DNA of 64,000 nt from assembly GCA_964019135.1 (NCBI GenBank), contig OZ025256.1, positions 2,046,001-2,110,000 on the forward strand, read 5' to 3'. Source of the DNA: Arenicola marina (Eukaryota; Annelida; Polychaeta; Arenicolidae). Positions 23,916-36,119 of the stretch are shown here, piece by piece (positions within the stretch are counted from its first letter, which is position 1; the number at the start of each line of letters is the position of its first letter). The position numbers were made by a program, and so were the translations under genes. The notes below the pieces were generated by a model, which saw nothing but the letters and a program-made list of their open reading frames with translations, ran no database searches and was not told the DNA's origin.

Positions 23916-26900
23916 ACTACCTCATCTCCTTTCAGCGACCAAACTGCTGTCGACGAGTTATTATATTAACCACCGAACCAATACCTTATCCAGATAAGTC
24001 CGGCCCGCCCCGCAGCCAGGGTCGAGCCGCTCATAAAACCTGGACCAGGATGGATGGAAGCCACGGTGGCCGAGTCAATGATATCGCTGCCACCAGGCTA
24101 ATAACTCACCGGTGCCCCCGGTGCCCCCCAACCTGCCCCGAGATGCCCCCGACCTGACCCTGGGTGTCCCCACCCTGCCCCCGCCTCTGGTATGAAAATA
24201 GGGTCAGGGGGGTGATGAGATACGGCCGGACCCACATAATAGCTCTGGGAGGGCTTTCTTTTCACTGACATCCAAAGCCGATCATTCAGTTGCGGCAATA
24301 CAGGTTCGTTACGCCTAATTGTTCTTTTTCTGTGTTTAGATAGTGTTGTTGCGGATTCTCCGCGTATTGTTTCCTTCAGTGTCTATGTAGCAGAGTGGTA
24401 GTTTGTCCAGGTTTGCTGGTCCCTCGTTATTTCGTTACCATGGTTACAATTGGACCGCGTTTGTTTTCGTCTTTTGGGATTGCATTATGGCGGAAACTGC
24501 CTCTATGTATTATTTTTCTTCTTGTCTTTACGAGGCATGGCTATGATGTTCCCGCGCCCATCAGTATGTAGGTTGCTGAATTGAATTCCTCCCAACAGAA
24601 TTTCTTTCGGTGTTTAGGACGCCATGTTTGTATGATTACCATGCATCCGTTTCCCTTTGGCTCGGTTTAGTTTTTGCTTAGGCTTAGCTACTTCACCTGG
24701 ATATATTCCAGTTTCACCACCATGTCAATATGGTGACGAATTCTATTGAGGGGTCCGCAGGGCAGTCCTGGTCAGGTGACACGACTTAATCCGCCTTTAG
24801 GTCTAACGCTAATAATAATAATAAAGATACGCGACCAACCAATAAGAACAAACATAACCCCGATTCCACCAAAAACATAGACAAAGTCATTTGTTCGGTG
24901 ACTAGCACGGCATCGCATGTGGTGCCAAACACGATGGCAACTGGCAATGTTACAGTGGCTATCGGAATTAGATTTAGATTGATCGGGTTTGAACCATGCA
25001 CACTTTTAATAAAATATTCTGTAGACACTTTGCGAGTTGCACTCCTGCGACATGGGAGAAGCGGCGTGCGACCAACGCAATAACCTCACCGACGAGCTTC
25101 GCTCCTATATCACCGTGTCGTAAGTTGGGACGAGATGTCTCTTTCTGCGTCTCCTGGCGAATCGACCTTGGGGAGTCTTGTATTAACCATGATGGTGTTG
25201 TTAGGCTTGGAATCTGCAAAGCATCGCCCCCGTTATCATAAATCCGCATGAAACCTTTCATCGCCTCGTTCAAAGAATCTCTGAGCAAGGAAATTAAGAC
25301 TATACCAGAGTCGGGGACACACTCTCCCACTGTAGGGGTCGCTCGTACCTCAATTAGGCGCTTTCTGATAAACAGGCCAATTCGTTCTGTAGTTCAGTTT
25401 CTCGAACTCTGCTTGGCTGGTTGGCATCAAGATCCGCTACGCCAACTGTACTCTACCTAGTGATGTACTATTTATATGCACTATTATGCCCAGCGTGTGT
25501 GGGTTCATGTACTACTAGTATATCAAATTGTATGTGACATGTATGGGTTAATGTCCACCATAGACGTGACAACAAGAGAAGAAAGGCAAAACAAAAAGAG
25601 CGGAGGACACATGTGAACAATCTGTACCTAGGTAAAGAGAAAGGGAACGTAGCAGAAAGACATGTGCATGTACATGTGTAGATAGGTGAAAAGAAGAGAA
25701 GAAATACGGAAGAAAAGAAGACGAACAATGTGTGATGCGTACATAGAATTGAAAGGAAAGAGAAAAATAGAGACGAAACACAAACTAACACACATCTCAT
25801 GGGCATATACAGAGGTGCAAAAAAAGACCAGCGGGGGAGAGAAGAAAAACGAACACATGTGATGCCATTGTCGGCAACAATGAGCTAGCAAACTGGGAGT
25901 GGCAAGTAGACTGGCTGCTGCTGGTGCATCATACGTCTCTCGCGTAACATAACGTGACAATGTCCCAGGTTTCCCTGTTGCTGTCAAACCTGGGTAACCC
26001 CGCGTTCCCGATTCCGGTTTTTGCCACCTCTGCCACCATTCACTACGTTGATGGAGCCCGATACCAGATAGACGGTCTATTTGTAACCTGATCCCAAACG
26101 CACTGGGCCATACGACCTCCAGGCCCTCCGTAATTGGCGAGTGAAAACACTGGAGTTGTAGACCACCGCGACCCGACTCAAATGGCGTACAGGCATGGCG
26201 AGGCGGACTGTATACAAAACGTGATCTGCTGCAGCTTGGCTTCACACTGCTTTTGAATGAATAGAGGGAGACCTCCCTGGCCGACAAGTAGCTTACGCGA
26301 TTACAGACGGCAGATCGTTGCTTGAATCCCCGCCTTGGTCTGGGGCCGTTTTATCCCTTCATCGTCATTATCCCTGGGTCTCATTGGCCTAATGTAAAAG
26401 CGTAAATGGCCGACCGTGTTCACTACGAGGTGAGCCCGATTTGTCTTTACAGCCCCTCTTGCCGTATGATCTTTTTGTTGTCCTTTCCACTGAATAAATA
26501 AATAAATGACCAAGCAACAAAGCAGCCGACCATAACCTTGCAGCGATGAGGCTCATTGACAGTTGTTCCTTGTCCCCATGAAACCATAAATATACTATAA
26601 TACTGGAGAATGGGCAAATCCAGGTTTTGTGTGGGGGTGGGGGGCTGAAATACTATACTATATGGGGCAGGCGGGGTTGCGCCTCGAAATGAGGCTTCAG
26701 ATTGCCTGACGGCCGTTTGGGTTGAGAGGGGGGAGGGCGCTGAGTGGCAGGGAAGAGAGGGATAATATGGGTGCGGGTGATGGTGGCAGCCTCAATAAGG
26801 TGAATAGTGGAGCATACATTCAGGTTCCATGCCTGAACGATATATATTGTTCTCCCTTGGACTCCAGCTGTTAACATGGAACCGGTTCCCACAATTGCCC

Positions 26901-27547
26901 TCGGTCATACCGAGCCAACTATAAGAAACAAAAGTAATGTCTACGGCCACTCATACAATTTGATTTTGGTTGACATGACCACAGGGAGATGCCTATTGCT
27001 TACGAAGGTAGTCCATACAATGATCATAACAACTGGATGTTTCTTGCTATCATCGTCATTACGGATATATGTATTTATACCGACATTTGCCCATATTCCC
27101 TAGACGATTATTGACAACGGGCCGACCTCCCATTGTAATCGTAACAGCCACTTCCATTCATTCGACACAGATCGCGTTACGGGACAGTCTGTTGGGACGG
27201 AGGATAGGGGATGGGCAAGAGAGGGGGCGCCTTTCTCCATGGGTCCTTTGTGGTGGAGGACTCTAGAATCAAACAACTGCTCCCTCCGGTGATAAGGGTG
27301 AGTGCTGATGGATAGACTCTTGACGGGGTGTTATTGGATGCTGACCACCCAAACGCTCGCTGCCCGCATGTAAACCAGGCAACGAAACGCTTCGAAAGGA
27401 CATTTCCGTTTCAACAGAACTCCTGATTAATAGCTGGCCGACCACACGGTTGCCTGGTACAAGCAACAATGTCGCCATTAGATTGATTCGTGACACGCCC
27501 TCTCCGAGGAGTAAGCCATCTTCTGGTGGGCATTGGCGGGGTAGGTA

Positions 27548-27772
27548 AGGGTTCGGAATGGGGGATCCAGTATCCAGCGTCGATTTTTCAAAATTTGCAC
27601 TGTCGAACGTCGATGTTCCCGTGTCGCTTTTTTGTTCAGTGCCTGTGTTTACAAAATCTGTGTCAATGTCGTTTTTTCAGATCCTCAGTGTCGAAATTTG
27701 AGGTCAATGTCGAATGTCGATTTTTCAAATAAGCCTGCGTCGCGTGTCGCCATTTACCCCTTCCAGACCCCT
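27548..27772. mobile_element. Small MITE candidate with CAGTGTCGAATGTCG motifs (copy C)
   Basis: The element is bounded by AGGGTTCGGAATG on the left and CTTCCAGACCCCT on the right, imperfect inverted ends that match those of the element at 63481-63698. The inside repeats TGTCGAATGTCGATTTTTC and GTGTCGCTTTTTT motifs. A degraded counterpart lies near 12515-12735 in copy B. The AGGGGTCTGG-type ends suggest a non-autonomous hAT element, but I see no target duplication. Confidence 0.5.
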
Positions 27773-29310
27773 GGAGGTGATGAGGGGACGCGCCGGGGGT
27801 TGTTGAACGTCAGGAACGCTGGGGGGATGGAGCTGGAGGTAGTAGCCGGGTGTAGTAACATCGTATATACATATTTGGGAGGGTGGATGGGAGGAGGCAT
27901 GGGCGGTATAATGTGTGACGAAGAAGATCAAAGAGGATTGTGATTTCACGTCAGCCACATTGGAGGATCGGGAAAATGAGATTCGGCGGCAGTGAGGAGC
28001 TAAATATATGACCGTGTCAGGTCGCATTATCGCGACATGCTCAGGGCGCATATGATTCCTGGATTGTATCGAATGTTCTGGTGAATTGCTAATTGAGCCA
28101 TGTCTCGAGGTGCATTGTGGGAGAAGGCAGTGCTATGGTGGAAGGAGCGGCGGGAGAGAGATAGGGTGTGTGTTCGTGGTTAGGGGTGCTGGGATCAGAA
28201 GAGAAGCTCCGAAGCGATTTGTTTAGATTTCTGTACCGGCGCAGGATCCTGCCAATGCCAGTGTGGCATTATTGATAATGCAATCGGCATACCAGTCCTT
28301 CAGCTCCACTTTTAAGGAATGTTCGTCTACACGGCCCATGCTTTCACTATTAGTCAGGCCCCCCAATAGTCAGGTCACGTGTGTGCCTTTACCTGGCGTC
28401 CCTCAAGCTGCAAGCTCGTCGGCCCAGGCCGCCACGCCATTGTGTGAGTATCTGCTTACGACTATAGGACGCTGGAGTCCTGGTCAAACACTCTCTACAC
28501 TAGATTCATTGTTTTAACAATCTAAACTCTATCCACATCCTGGCGCCAATGCCCACCCCATCCCTATCGCATGCCCACCACCTCCAGCTCTATTTCCCCC
28601 TTGTCACACACCTGTACCAATATCCACATCACCCTAGACCCTAGCCACATCCCTTTACCAAGCCCCACCCACCCTAGTCTTTATGCCCACCCCGGTGTTA
28701 AACCCACCCCACCCGCCCCCTAACCTGGCCTACCATTCCCCAAGTTCTGTTCCCACCCCTACTCCTTTCCACACTTCCAACGAGACAATTTGATGCAACG
28801 ATCTGACAAATGTCTAATTTTTACAGATGTTATGGCAATGCTGTTTTATATTTTATTGTTCTAGACAATGTCACTACGAGTGTCACTTGAAGGGCCGCAG
28901 GGCAGTTCCGGTCTGGCTACACGATTTTATCCACGTTCAGGTCCAATGCTATTATACTAAGTAACACGTATATACTAAGTAAAAACCAAATTGCTTCATA
29001 CTAAACAATATATTATCAAACGATGCCGGCTATACAACCCCCCATTGGGCTAATAAACTCCCCCGATCCCACCATCACAAAGATAAAGCCATCTCTTTGA
29101 GGATTATCGCGGAGTCGCATGTGGCGCCAAACTATAACACCATGGCAACTGGCACTATCACCATGGCTATCGGAAATAGCCAATTCCGCACGGAATATAC
29201 TCGCATTATGGAATAGATGACCGACAGGGAGTTGTATTGGCTCTTGTTGTCTGTTGGGGAAAGCCATTTCTGATGGAAACTCTCTGATATAAATTCACCT
29301 GCATTTTATA

Positions 29311-29858
29311 TATAAAATTATTGCCATATTTTTTTTTTGTGTGCAGCAACGATAGGATTAATTACCCCCTACTCGCAGGGGGCCTCTCCTAAGTATTTTG
29401 CCCCTACCTGGAGCCCCGGGTCCTCCCGTTCCCCCATCGGGAGCCCCCGAGATTTAGGTCGCGTCGGCGATGAGTCGCGCGGCGTCACATGACCCACACG
29501 TACTTGTTGTCCATCCGCCATTTTGCTATTTCACCACGAAATTTCCACCTCCTCCCCACCACCTCCTGGCGCTCCTTATGAGAAGGTTTTTTTTAGTTTT
29601 TTTGTTATTAGTGTCTGCGTTTATGGTCTATGTGTGAGTGTGATACATGGGAAATGGTAATACTATATTCTACCTAACGCTAGACACTTAATACGAATGA
29701 GTCTCCAACCCAGACTGATCGCTGAGTCCCTAGCCGACCATAATCAAGACCGGAATCCTACAACCTCTTGGCACCTACATCACAGTTTCGTAAGCAGGGA
29801 CGAAGACCTACATACACCGTATCCTCGCATCGCTAACCGACATTGGCGGGTGTTGACC
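29311..29858. repeat. Large repeat unit, copy E, left part
   Basis: 29690-29858 resembles 15215-15360 (CAGTTTCGTAAGCAGGGACG, CGTATCCTCGCATCGCTAAC). It ends exactly where the poly-T of the LINE begins, and the unit resumes at 35451. 29340-29690 has no match I recognise and no gene. Confidence 0.5.
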
Positions 29859-30178
29859 TTTTTTTTTTTTTTTTTTTTTTTTTTGTTATTGCTTTGAAAA
29901 AAGTGGGTACATCAGTTACAGGCACGTACGAGGCGGTGGGTACTAGCTACACACAAATACTAATGAAACAGATGCTAAGAATGACACAAATGCAAAAGAA
30001 ATGCAGCATACAAATACAACATGAGTGGGCAAATTCACCAGTTTAAAAAAAAAAAAAAAAGTTTATGCCACCTGTTTACATACAAGTCAGTTTGATTGTT
30101 TTAAAGTAAAATGTGCTTTTGAGTTATGATATGGTACCTGAGCTTAATCCGAAATGCTGTGAATTTTATCGAGATCGA

Positions 30179-33175
30179 TTAACATTTCTGACTATGAACA
30201 AAATGTTTGTCTAGCCAAAGACAATTATTCAGAGTGTAATGCGGTTGATCATATATCCCCATTAAAATGTTTTCTGAATTCAGCATCAATACAGAGTCAG
30301 TTGCCTGCTGCCAAAAGCGTTCAAATTCATTCCAAAATGTCTTAACCTCACTGCAATCAACAAATCTGTGTACTATGGTATCAACCATATCACATTTATC
30401 ACAATTAGCACTATCAACGATATTCATCAGGTTCAAACGTTTTTTGTAACACAAATCTATGCAGAATGGAGAACTGCAGGGAGTGAAGCCTCGTTTCAAC
30501 AGCAGATTTAAAAGGTAAAACACAGATGAGATTCCAAGCAGATTCATCAAACTGAAAGATTTCCATCCATTTTTCCCTTTGACTTACAGTTGTGGTGGGT
30601 GGGATAAGATACAAATATGTCGCTTTGCTGGGTAAATATATCAGATCTGACAATGTAATATCTTGACTGCAGCCTTGAATTAACAATGATCTTTTCCACG
30701 CATACGGTATGGCATGACATAGGCTGTAATATTCCAAAAAGTTACATTTTAAACCATATTTAACACAAAAATCAGATGCAGTTAAAAACTGACATTGCGC
30801 ACCGATAAGATCTTTAACTTTATTTATTCCCTTCAAGTACCAGTTATAGTGAAATACTGGGTCACCACCAATTTGAATGAGTGGATTAAACCACAACCAT
30901 TCTTTCAATATATCGGTTACATGTTCAACGGTAAATTTCGATCTAAGTTCACTCCATGAAGATGTTATATCCTGGTAACAGAGCGGTAACTGCTTCATAT
31001 CGGACATATTCAAGCAACATCTGATGTGAAATAGGTCTTCTATGGAGATATGTGGAACGTAGGCCTGAAGACAAACCTTCCATACTTTATTTTCACCGTT
31101 GTATATTCTTTTCACATAACTAATCTGAAGAGACTGCACCTGCTTATCGATTTTATCTCCCTTATCAATTGGTTGAGAAACAACCTGCAACTTAACATTG
31201 GGCCTAGACTCTTTCCATATGAATGAGGTAATTAGATTGTGAATCTGTTTAGTCAAGGGCGTAGGAATGTGCATATTTGTGACAATATATGTAAGTTGTG
31301 AAAGGGCTAGCGTTTTACCAATGAGAATCCTACCAATAAGAGTTAAGTTTCGCATTTTCCACAAATTAAGACATTTCTTCAGGCTTTCTAATTTGGACCC
31401 TAAGTTTAAATAAGCCATTTCAACCTCATCTGGACTAAATTTTATGCCAAGGGTAGAAAAGTTCTGGGAAGCCCATTTAACAGGTAAAGTGCCTGACGAT
31501 CGTCCTGCATTTGAGCCTATCCAAATGGCCTCAGCTTTGTCTAAGTTGCATTTCAGACCTGAGAAGGTAGCAAATTTGTCTAACAGCTTCAGTAGCCTGT
31601 GCCCTGATGTCTCATCGGCGAGGAAGCATGTCATATCGTCTGCCAGCTGAGATAGTTTAGATGATACATTCTGATATTTTATGCCTCTGATACCCTTATC
31701 CCCCCTGATGGCGACCGCTAGATGTTCTATAACAAACACAAAGAGGAAGGGCGCTAACGGGCAACCCTGCCTTACGCTTCGTTCTAATTGAAACCAGTCA
31801 GAAGAATAACCGTTATTAAGAACGCTGCTGACGCTGCCACAATAGAAAGTTGAAACCCATCTGCGGAAATCCGGGCCGGAATTAAAGGCCTTCAGTGCCT
31901 CGTCCATATAACTCCATTCAATAGAATCGAAAGCTTTCTCAAAGTCGATCAGAAGGAGCAAGCCTGGGATCTTCTTAGCATTAGTCATATTGAATATATC
32001 CGAAATTTGCCTAATATTTTCCCCAATATATCTACCCTTTATGTATCCGGTTTGGTCAGAGTTGACAAGGATGGGAAGATGTGGTTGTAGCCGTTTGGCT
32101 ATTGCCTTAGCGCCGATCTTGTAATAGAGAGATTGGTCTCCAGTTTTTAATGAGTATACGATCTTTTGATTGCTTAGGCAGAAGCGAGATTAAGCCTCGT
32201 TTTTGCTCCGTGGAGAGTTTATTTTGTTCGAATGCATAATTTAGGCTATCAGTTACAAAGTTGGAAATAAATCACCCGAAAAATTTGTAGAACTCATAAG
32301 TCAGCCCGTCAGTGCCAGGGCTTTTGTTGTTCTTGCACTCCGCAAGGGCTCTGGCACATTCACCGACTAATAACTTTCCTTCTAGAGACTCCTTGGCTTC
32401 GTTGGAAAGTTTTGGGACATCAGGGTTTTCAAAAAAAATATGCTTAAATTCGCGATATTCTTTAGAGCATAGTTTAGGGTGTTTAGATTCATACAATGAT
32501 TTAAAGAAACATTGGATTTCCTGTAAAATATGTGCAGAGTTTGTGGTTAAACCTCTATCGGGTGTGTTTAGTTTCATGATGCATTTATTTTTATAATTTC
32601 TCTTTCCTAGACCCAAGAAGTATTTGGAGGATCTCTCTCCGTTTTCAGCCCAGTTGGCTTTAGACAAAACTAGTGCCCCCTTTGTTTTCTCCTTGGATAT
32701 CTCCTCCAATTCTGCTCGTATTTGGGAAATAGTTAAATTTATGTTATCATCAACGTCCCCCAAAGTTGATTCCAACTCCGTTAGTTTACTTAATAAGTCG
32801 GCTTCTCTAGTTCTCTTAGCCTTAGATTTATGCTTTGAAAACCGTATTGTATGGCTTCTTACATCACATTTGATGATATCCCATTTGAGGCCTTTATCTT
32901 CTATATCGACATATTTATGCAATGCACTTTGAAAGAGCTCGTTTACTTCATTTACGCAGAATTCATCCTCCAGCAGGCCAGAGTTAAATTTCCAAAAGCC
33001 AGGGCCTCGTTTTTGAAACGAATCACCTTGGAGTCGCAGGTAAACTAAACTATGATCAGATCTAATGGAGGCTTCTATACGGACCATCTTTACAAGGGGA
33101 GAAATGAATTCTGATACCAGAAAAAAATCAAGTCTACTTTTAATAGAACCATCTGGTGAAGACCAGGTGTACTGC
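30179..33175 (-). pseudogene. LINE ORF2 remnant: endonuclease C-terminus, RT, zinc knuckle
   Basis: Read on the minus strand, SRLDFFLVSEF and RSDHSLVYLRL near 33050-33130 are the end of an APE-type endonuclease. NNKSPGTDGLTYEFYKFF near 32290 opens the RT. DFEKAFDSIEW near 31920, SVRQGCPLAPFLFVFV near 31740 and QLADDMTCFLAD near 31630 are catalytic blocks. SGLKCNLDKAEAIWIG follows, then the thumb and a C-terminal CDKC...HRFVDC...FW motif. Breaks are a TGA after FYKFFG near 32272, a small deletion and frameshift after RPISLL near 32120, and a further frame change near 30420-30550. The residue before ADD is Leu where Phe or Tyr is usual. The copy is inactive. Confidence 0.88.
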
Positions 33176-33179
33176 TTAA

Positions 33180-35243
33180 CCCACAGGCGCTCAGATCTGC
33201 TGACAGAACCCCCGAAGTAAATAAACAACGCCCCCCTCTCAGGCACCGCATATAATAGAAAGAAAGGTACCGCTCTTGGTTTGCAGCGCCACAGACAGGC
33301 CCTCGCTTCAACCGGCCCTAGCGACCCACACACGACATTCACAACGCATCTATCACCTCGAATCAACTCAATAGAAGTTTAACTCTTACCACATCTACTT
33401 TCTGATGCCTGACATGTCCACAACTTAGCACAAATATGACATTTTCACAACAACTTGCAAAACAACAACACACTCGGACAGATCCCTCGACCACTTTCGC
33501 CAGAAACGTGCCAGTGCGCAACTCAGAGCGAGCATTCCGGTGACGTCTTTACTTCCGGCCTGTGCAGAAGGCGTGTGATTGGCTGTGACTTATTTCTGGC
33601 GGGGGCATTTGAACAGTTTAAATTTTACGCAGGCAAATCCACATAAATCTGCCTTCTAGCGCTGTTGTACTATGTCTTCATTCGAAAAAATTACGTATCG
33701 GTATGCGTCTATGCAAGTTTCCTCCTTATTTTTTTTCTTAAATAAGATAATCGATATTATTTCAGTTCATCTGACAGCTTTCACCGTAAAGAGTATAAGG
33801 GGGGCCACTTCTTCGATCAAGTCTCGGTAGTCTCTTACACGTTACGCCGTGCGTCGTGGCACTGAAATAATTTAGTTACACCTTATACTACACATGCAGT
33901 TGGTATGCATGATACCAATGCTTATTTAATATGACCGCACTATTGCATATAAATCTATATACTAAAGTGAAGAAATTAAAGCAATATAAATTTTTCAATC
34001 ATACTTCCACATGTATGGTGAAATCGCATTATTAGCAGTTTCCCAGAATATCCCAAATATATTTATATCATTGAAATTTCCTAAACGAAGATTACATCTG
34101 TCTCAAGTATTCTGTGCCTGGCAGCCCTGAACTCTTTATCGTCTTACACCAAGTCCCATATCCCGGCATCACTATATCTGCGATAATTAGGAGGGTATTA
34201 GCCAGATACGCCGGGCACTTTTGGCGGGCAGTTTCAAGTTTTCTGACGGCAGGCACTCAGGTGCTGTTTAGCCGCTCCAAAATAATGCCACTCGAGGCCG
34301 TCACAGCCACTCTTTCCTCCTTGTTCTTGAAGACGACGTACAGCTTGCCGCAAATAGAATGTCTTGCCTATCCCTGCTTGGCGGGTAATACATACATTAT
34401 GGCCGCCTAGATTAGGTCCAGCGCGGTTTCCAATTGTTCCATTATTTGATTTGCCATGCATGACTTATTGATGTTTACATCTTTTATTAAATACCCAGAC
34501 ACGTGATCAGAGGAGTTCCAATAAAATATATAGGTCGTGGGTCACCGGAAGACACTAAATGAAGGGGTTACTAGTATTATCATGTTCGAGAGGGAAAGTC
34601 CACTGACTATTTATTTACATTATGGATTCTTCGTGTAAGTTTGTATAGTGTGCACGTGTCCACAACCGCCCTATACCAAGCAGCAAAACAACCTTTGACA
34701 CCAGGCAACTGTTTGTGCCTACAGATTAAAAAAAAATGGGGCGAAAACACTTAAACTGTTTGTACCAAAAATCCAATTCGAGATCTCTACAAATATTTAA
34801 ATGTTATGAACCACACCCCTGTTTGCGAAGATGGGGGTGTAGCCCCCCTAACCCAATGTGTGACACGATTTCAGTGACGTCACCGGAATGCTCACTCTGA
34901 GTTGCGCACTGGCACGTTTCTGGCGAAAGTGGTCGAGGGATCTGTCCGAGTGTGTTGTTGTTTTGCAAGTTGTTGGGAAAATGTCCGATTTGTGCTAAGT
35001 TGTGGACATGTCAGGCATCAGAAAGTAGATGTGGTAAGAGTTAAACTTCTATGGAGTTGATTCGAGGTGATAGATGCGTTGTGAATGTCGTGTGTGGGTC
35101 GCTAGGGCCAGTTGAAGCGAGGGCCTGTCTGTGGCGCTGCAAACCAAGAGCGGTACCTTTCTTTCTATTATATGCGGTGCCTGAGAGGGGGGCGTTGTTT
35201 ATTTACTTCGGGGGTTCTGTCAGCAGATCTGAGCGCCTGTGGC
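33180..35243. mobile_element. TTAA-flanked transposon with 368-bp inverted repeats
   Basis: TTAA flanks both ends (33176-33179 and 35244-35247). The left arm 33180-33547 and right arm 34876-35243 are inverted copies of equal length with about seven mismatches. The outermost sequence is CCACAGGCGCTCAGATCTG. Both arms end inward at a TGACGTC motif. Removing the element and one TTAA rejoins the LINE endonuclease frame. TTAA duplication is characteristic of piggyBac and Kolobok elements. I see no transposase, so this is a non-autonomous copy. The interior (33548-34875) contains a PIF1-helicase scrap. The duplicated reading frames in the arms (IRGDRCVVNVV...) are repeat artefacts. Confidence 0.9.
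34250..34461 (-). pseudogene. PIF1-type helicase fragment (motifs I and Ia)
   Basis: The minus strand reads GGHNVCITRQAGIGKTF then LRQAVRRLQEQGG, which resembles the Walker A region of PIF1 helicases (ITGQAGTGKS/T followed by LL..V...L...G). After a one-base frame shift it continues RVAVTASSGI, the expected motif Ia (VAVTASTGIAA). Upstream, in another frame, ETALDLI fits the residues normally before the Walker loop. Only about 65 residues survive, with at least two frameshifts. It lies inside the TTAA element, so it was either part of a larger autonomous parent or captured. Confidence 0.7.
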
Positions 35244-35247
35244 TTAA

Positions 35248-35450
35248 CCCCAGGGTTTTTAGCCCGCCAGATATCTGATAATTCTTGGTCGTCAATAAAC
35301 TCATGCAAATGATCTCGATACTTAGAGCTAGATTCCATTTTCCCCCCTTTCTTATCTACCAGTGGGACAAGGGTAATATTGAAATCGCCCCCAATAATTA
35401 AGGAGTTGCCCACAAAATTTCGGCTTATGTCCCAGAGCCTGTCAAGAAAG
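35248..35450 (-). pseudogene. LINE endonuclease N-part fragment
   Basis: On the minus strand this reads FLDRLWDISRNF, then LIIGGDFNITLVPLVDKKGG, ending AKNPGVK at 35248. The GGDFN block is diagnostic of APE endonucleases. The reading continues as QYTWSSPDG at 33175 once the TTAA element is skipped, which proves that both parts were one gene. The reading frame running on across 35247 into the inverted repeat is an artefact. Confidence 0.87.
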
Positions 35451-35970
35451 TAATGACGCTATCCCTACATGTGGTTGATCCGTAGGCCCCTATTGTTTGT
35501 GAACGTGGTAAATGCAATCATCATAAAAACTGCACACTCACACTGGAAGGGGGGGGGGGGAAGGGGGTGATCATGCAATAATCATAATAACTGGACGCTT
35601 ATTAACTGCCATGGTCATATAATATACATGTATATACATAGATCCATATGTCTTCATATCATTATCGTTTGCACGCATTCCACGGACGATTAATCACCAT
35701 AGTCGATATTTCCGGCCGAGCGCTAACACCTCATTGCAATGGAACCAGCTACTTTCATTCATTGGATCGCGCAACGGGGGGAGCATGTGTGGGAGAGAGG
35801 GGGGGGGGCGGAGGGAGGACCGATACATCTTTACGAGGGGAGCACGGGGCACACCCCACTCGATACATCTTCACGGTGAAGGAGGGCACCCCCAACCGAT
35901 ACATCTCCATGGATCCCTTGTGATGGAGGACTCTAAATCTAACCAGCTGCTCCCGTGATAAGGGTGAACT
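35451..35970. repeat. Large repeat unit, copy E, right part
   Basis: It begins ATGACGCTATCCCTACATGT just after the LINE and matches 20227-20700 of copy D almost block for block, through GATCCGTAGGCCCCTATTGT, CATTCCACGGACGA and CAGCTGCTCCCGTGATAAGG. G-rich runs occur at 35545-35570 and 35775-35815. No gene. Confidence 0.7.
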
Positions 35971-36119
35971 TATATTGTATATATATTGATCAAATATATT
36001 GATTTAAGCAGATAAGAAACATTTGTAATACGGAAATAATAGTCTTACACGCATTACGTGGAAGACGATTGCTCCCTCGACATGTGTTAGGGCCCTGGTC
36101 CGTTAAGGCGTACGTAACA

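Larger units (their letters stand above)
23244..29310. repeat. Large non-coding repeat unit, copy C, with short internal minisatellite
   Basis: This is the most complete copy. 23244-23545 matches the window start. 23590-23915 is a minisatellite of CCATATTGCCCNNCTCTNCC units, the counterpart of the 2.3-kb array of copy A. 23990-24720, 25000-25450, 25480-25700, 25940-26420, 26540-26870, 26870-27060, 27060-27480, 27770-28250, 28290-28680 and 28860-29310 each match B or A in order. 24840-24970 also resembles the terminal block, so the unit contains an internal duplication. No frame is conserved between copies. Confidence 0.75.
29859..35450 (-). mobile_element. 5'-truncated L1/Tx1-like LINE, interrupted
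   Basis: This is a minus-strand non-LTR retrotransposon. A 26-base poly-T at 29859-29884 marks its poly-A tail. Coding matter runs from an endonuclease fragment with LIIGGDFNITL (35413-35248) through RT to a C-terminal CDKC...HRFVDC zinc-knuckle-like motif near 30380. The 5' end at about 35450 falls inside the endonuclease, so the copy is truncated. A 2.07-kb TTAA element (33180-35243) splits it; the LINE itself is about 3.5 kb. The left and right flanks both belong to the large repeat unit (copy E). I see no clear target duplication beyond TGAC. Confidence 0.88.

Noticed and set aside
25468..26287. Ser/Phe-rich minus-strand frames
   Set aside because: They come from A/G-rich sequence of repeat unit C and are not conserved in copies A or B.
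35051..35278. Plus-strand frame beginning MELIRGDRCVVNVV, duplicated at 33366 minus
   Set aside because: Both lie in the inverted repeat arms of the TTAA element and have no domain; they are two views of one repeat.
32272..35450. LINE 5' inversion (twin priming)
   Set aside because: At first the inverted arms suggested an inverted 5' LINE end. However, the arms contain no LINE sequence, and TTAA flanks plus exact frame restoration fit insertion of a separate element.
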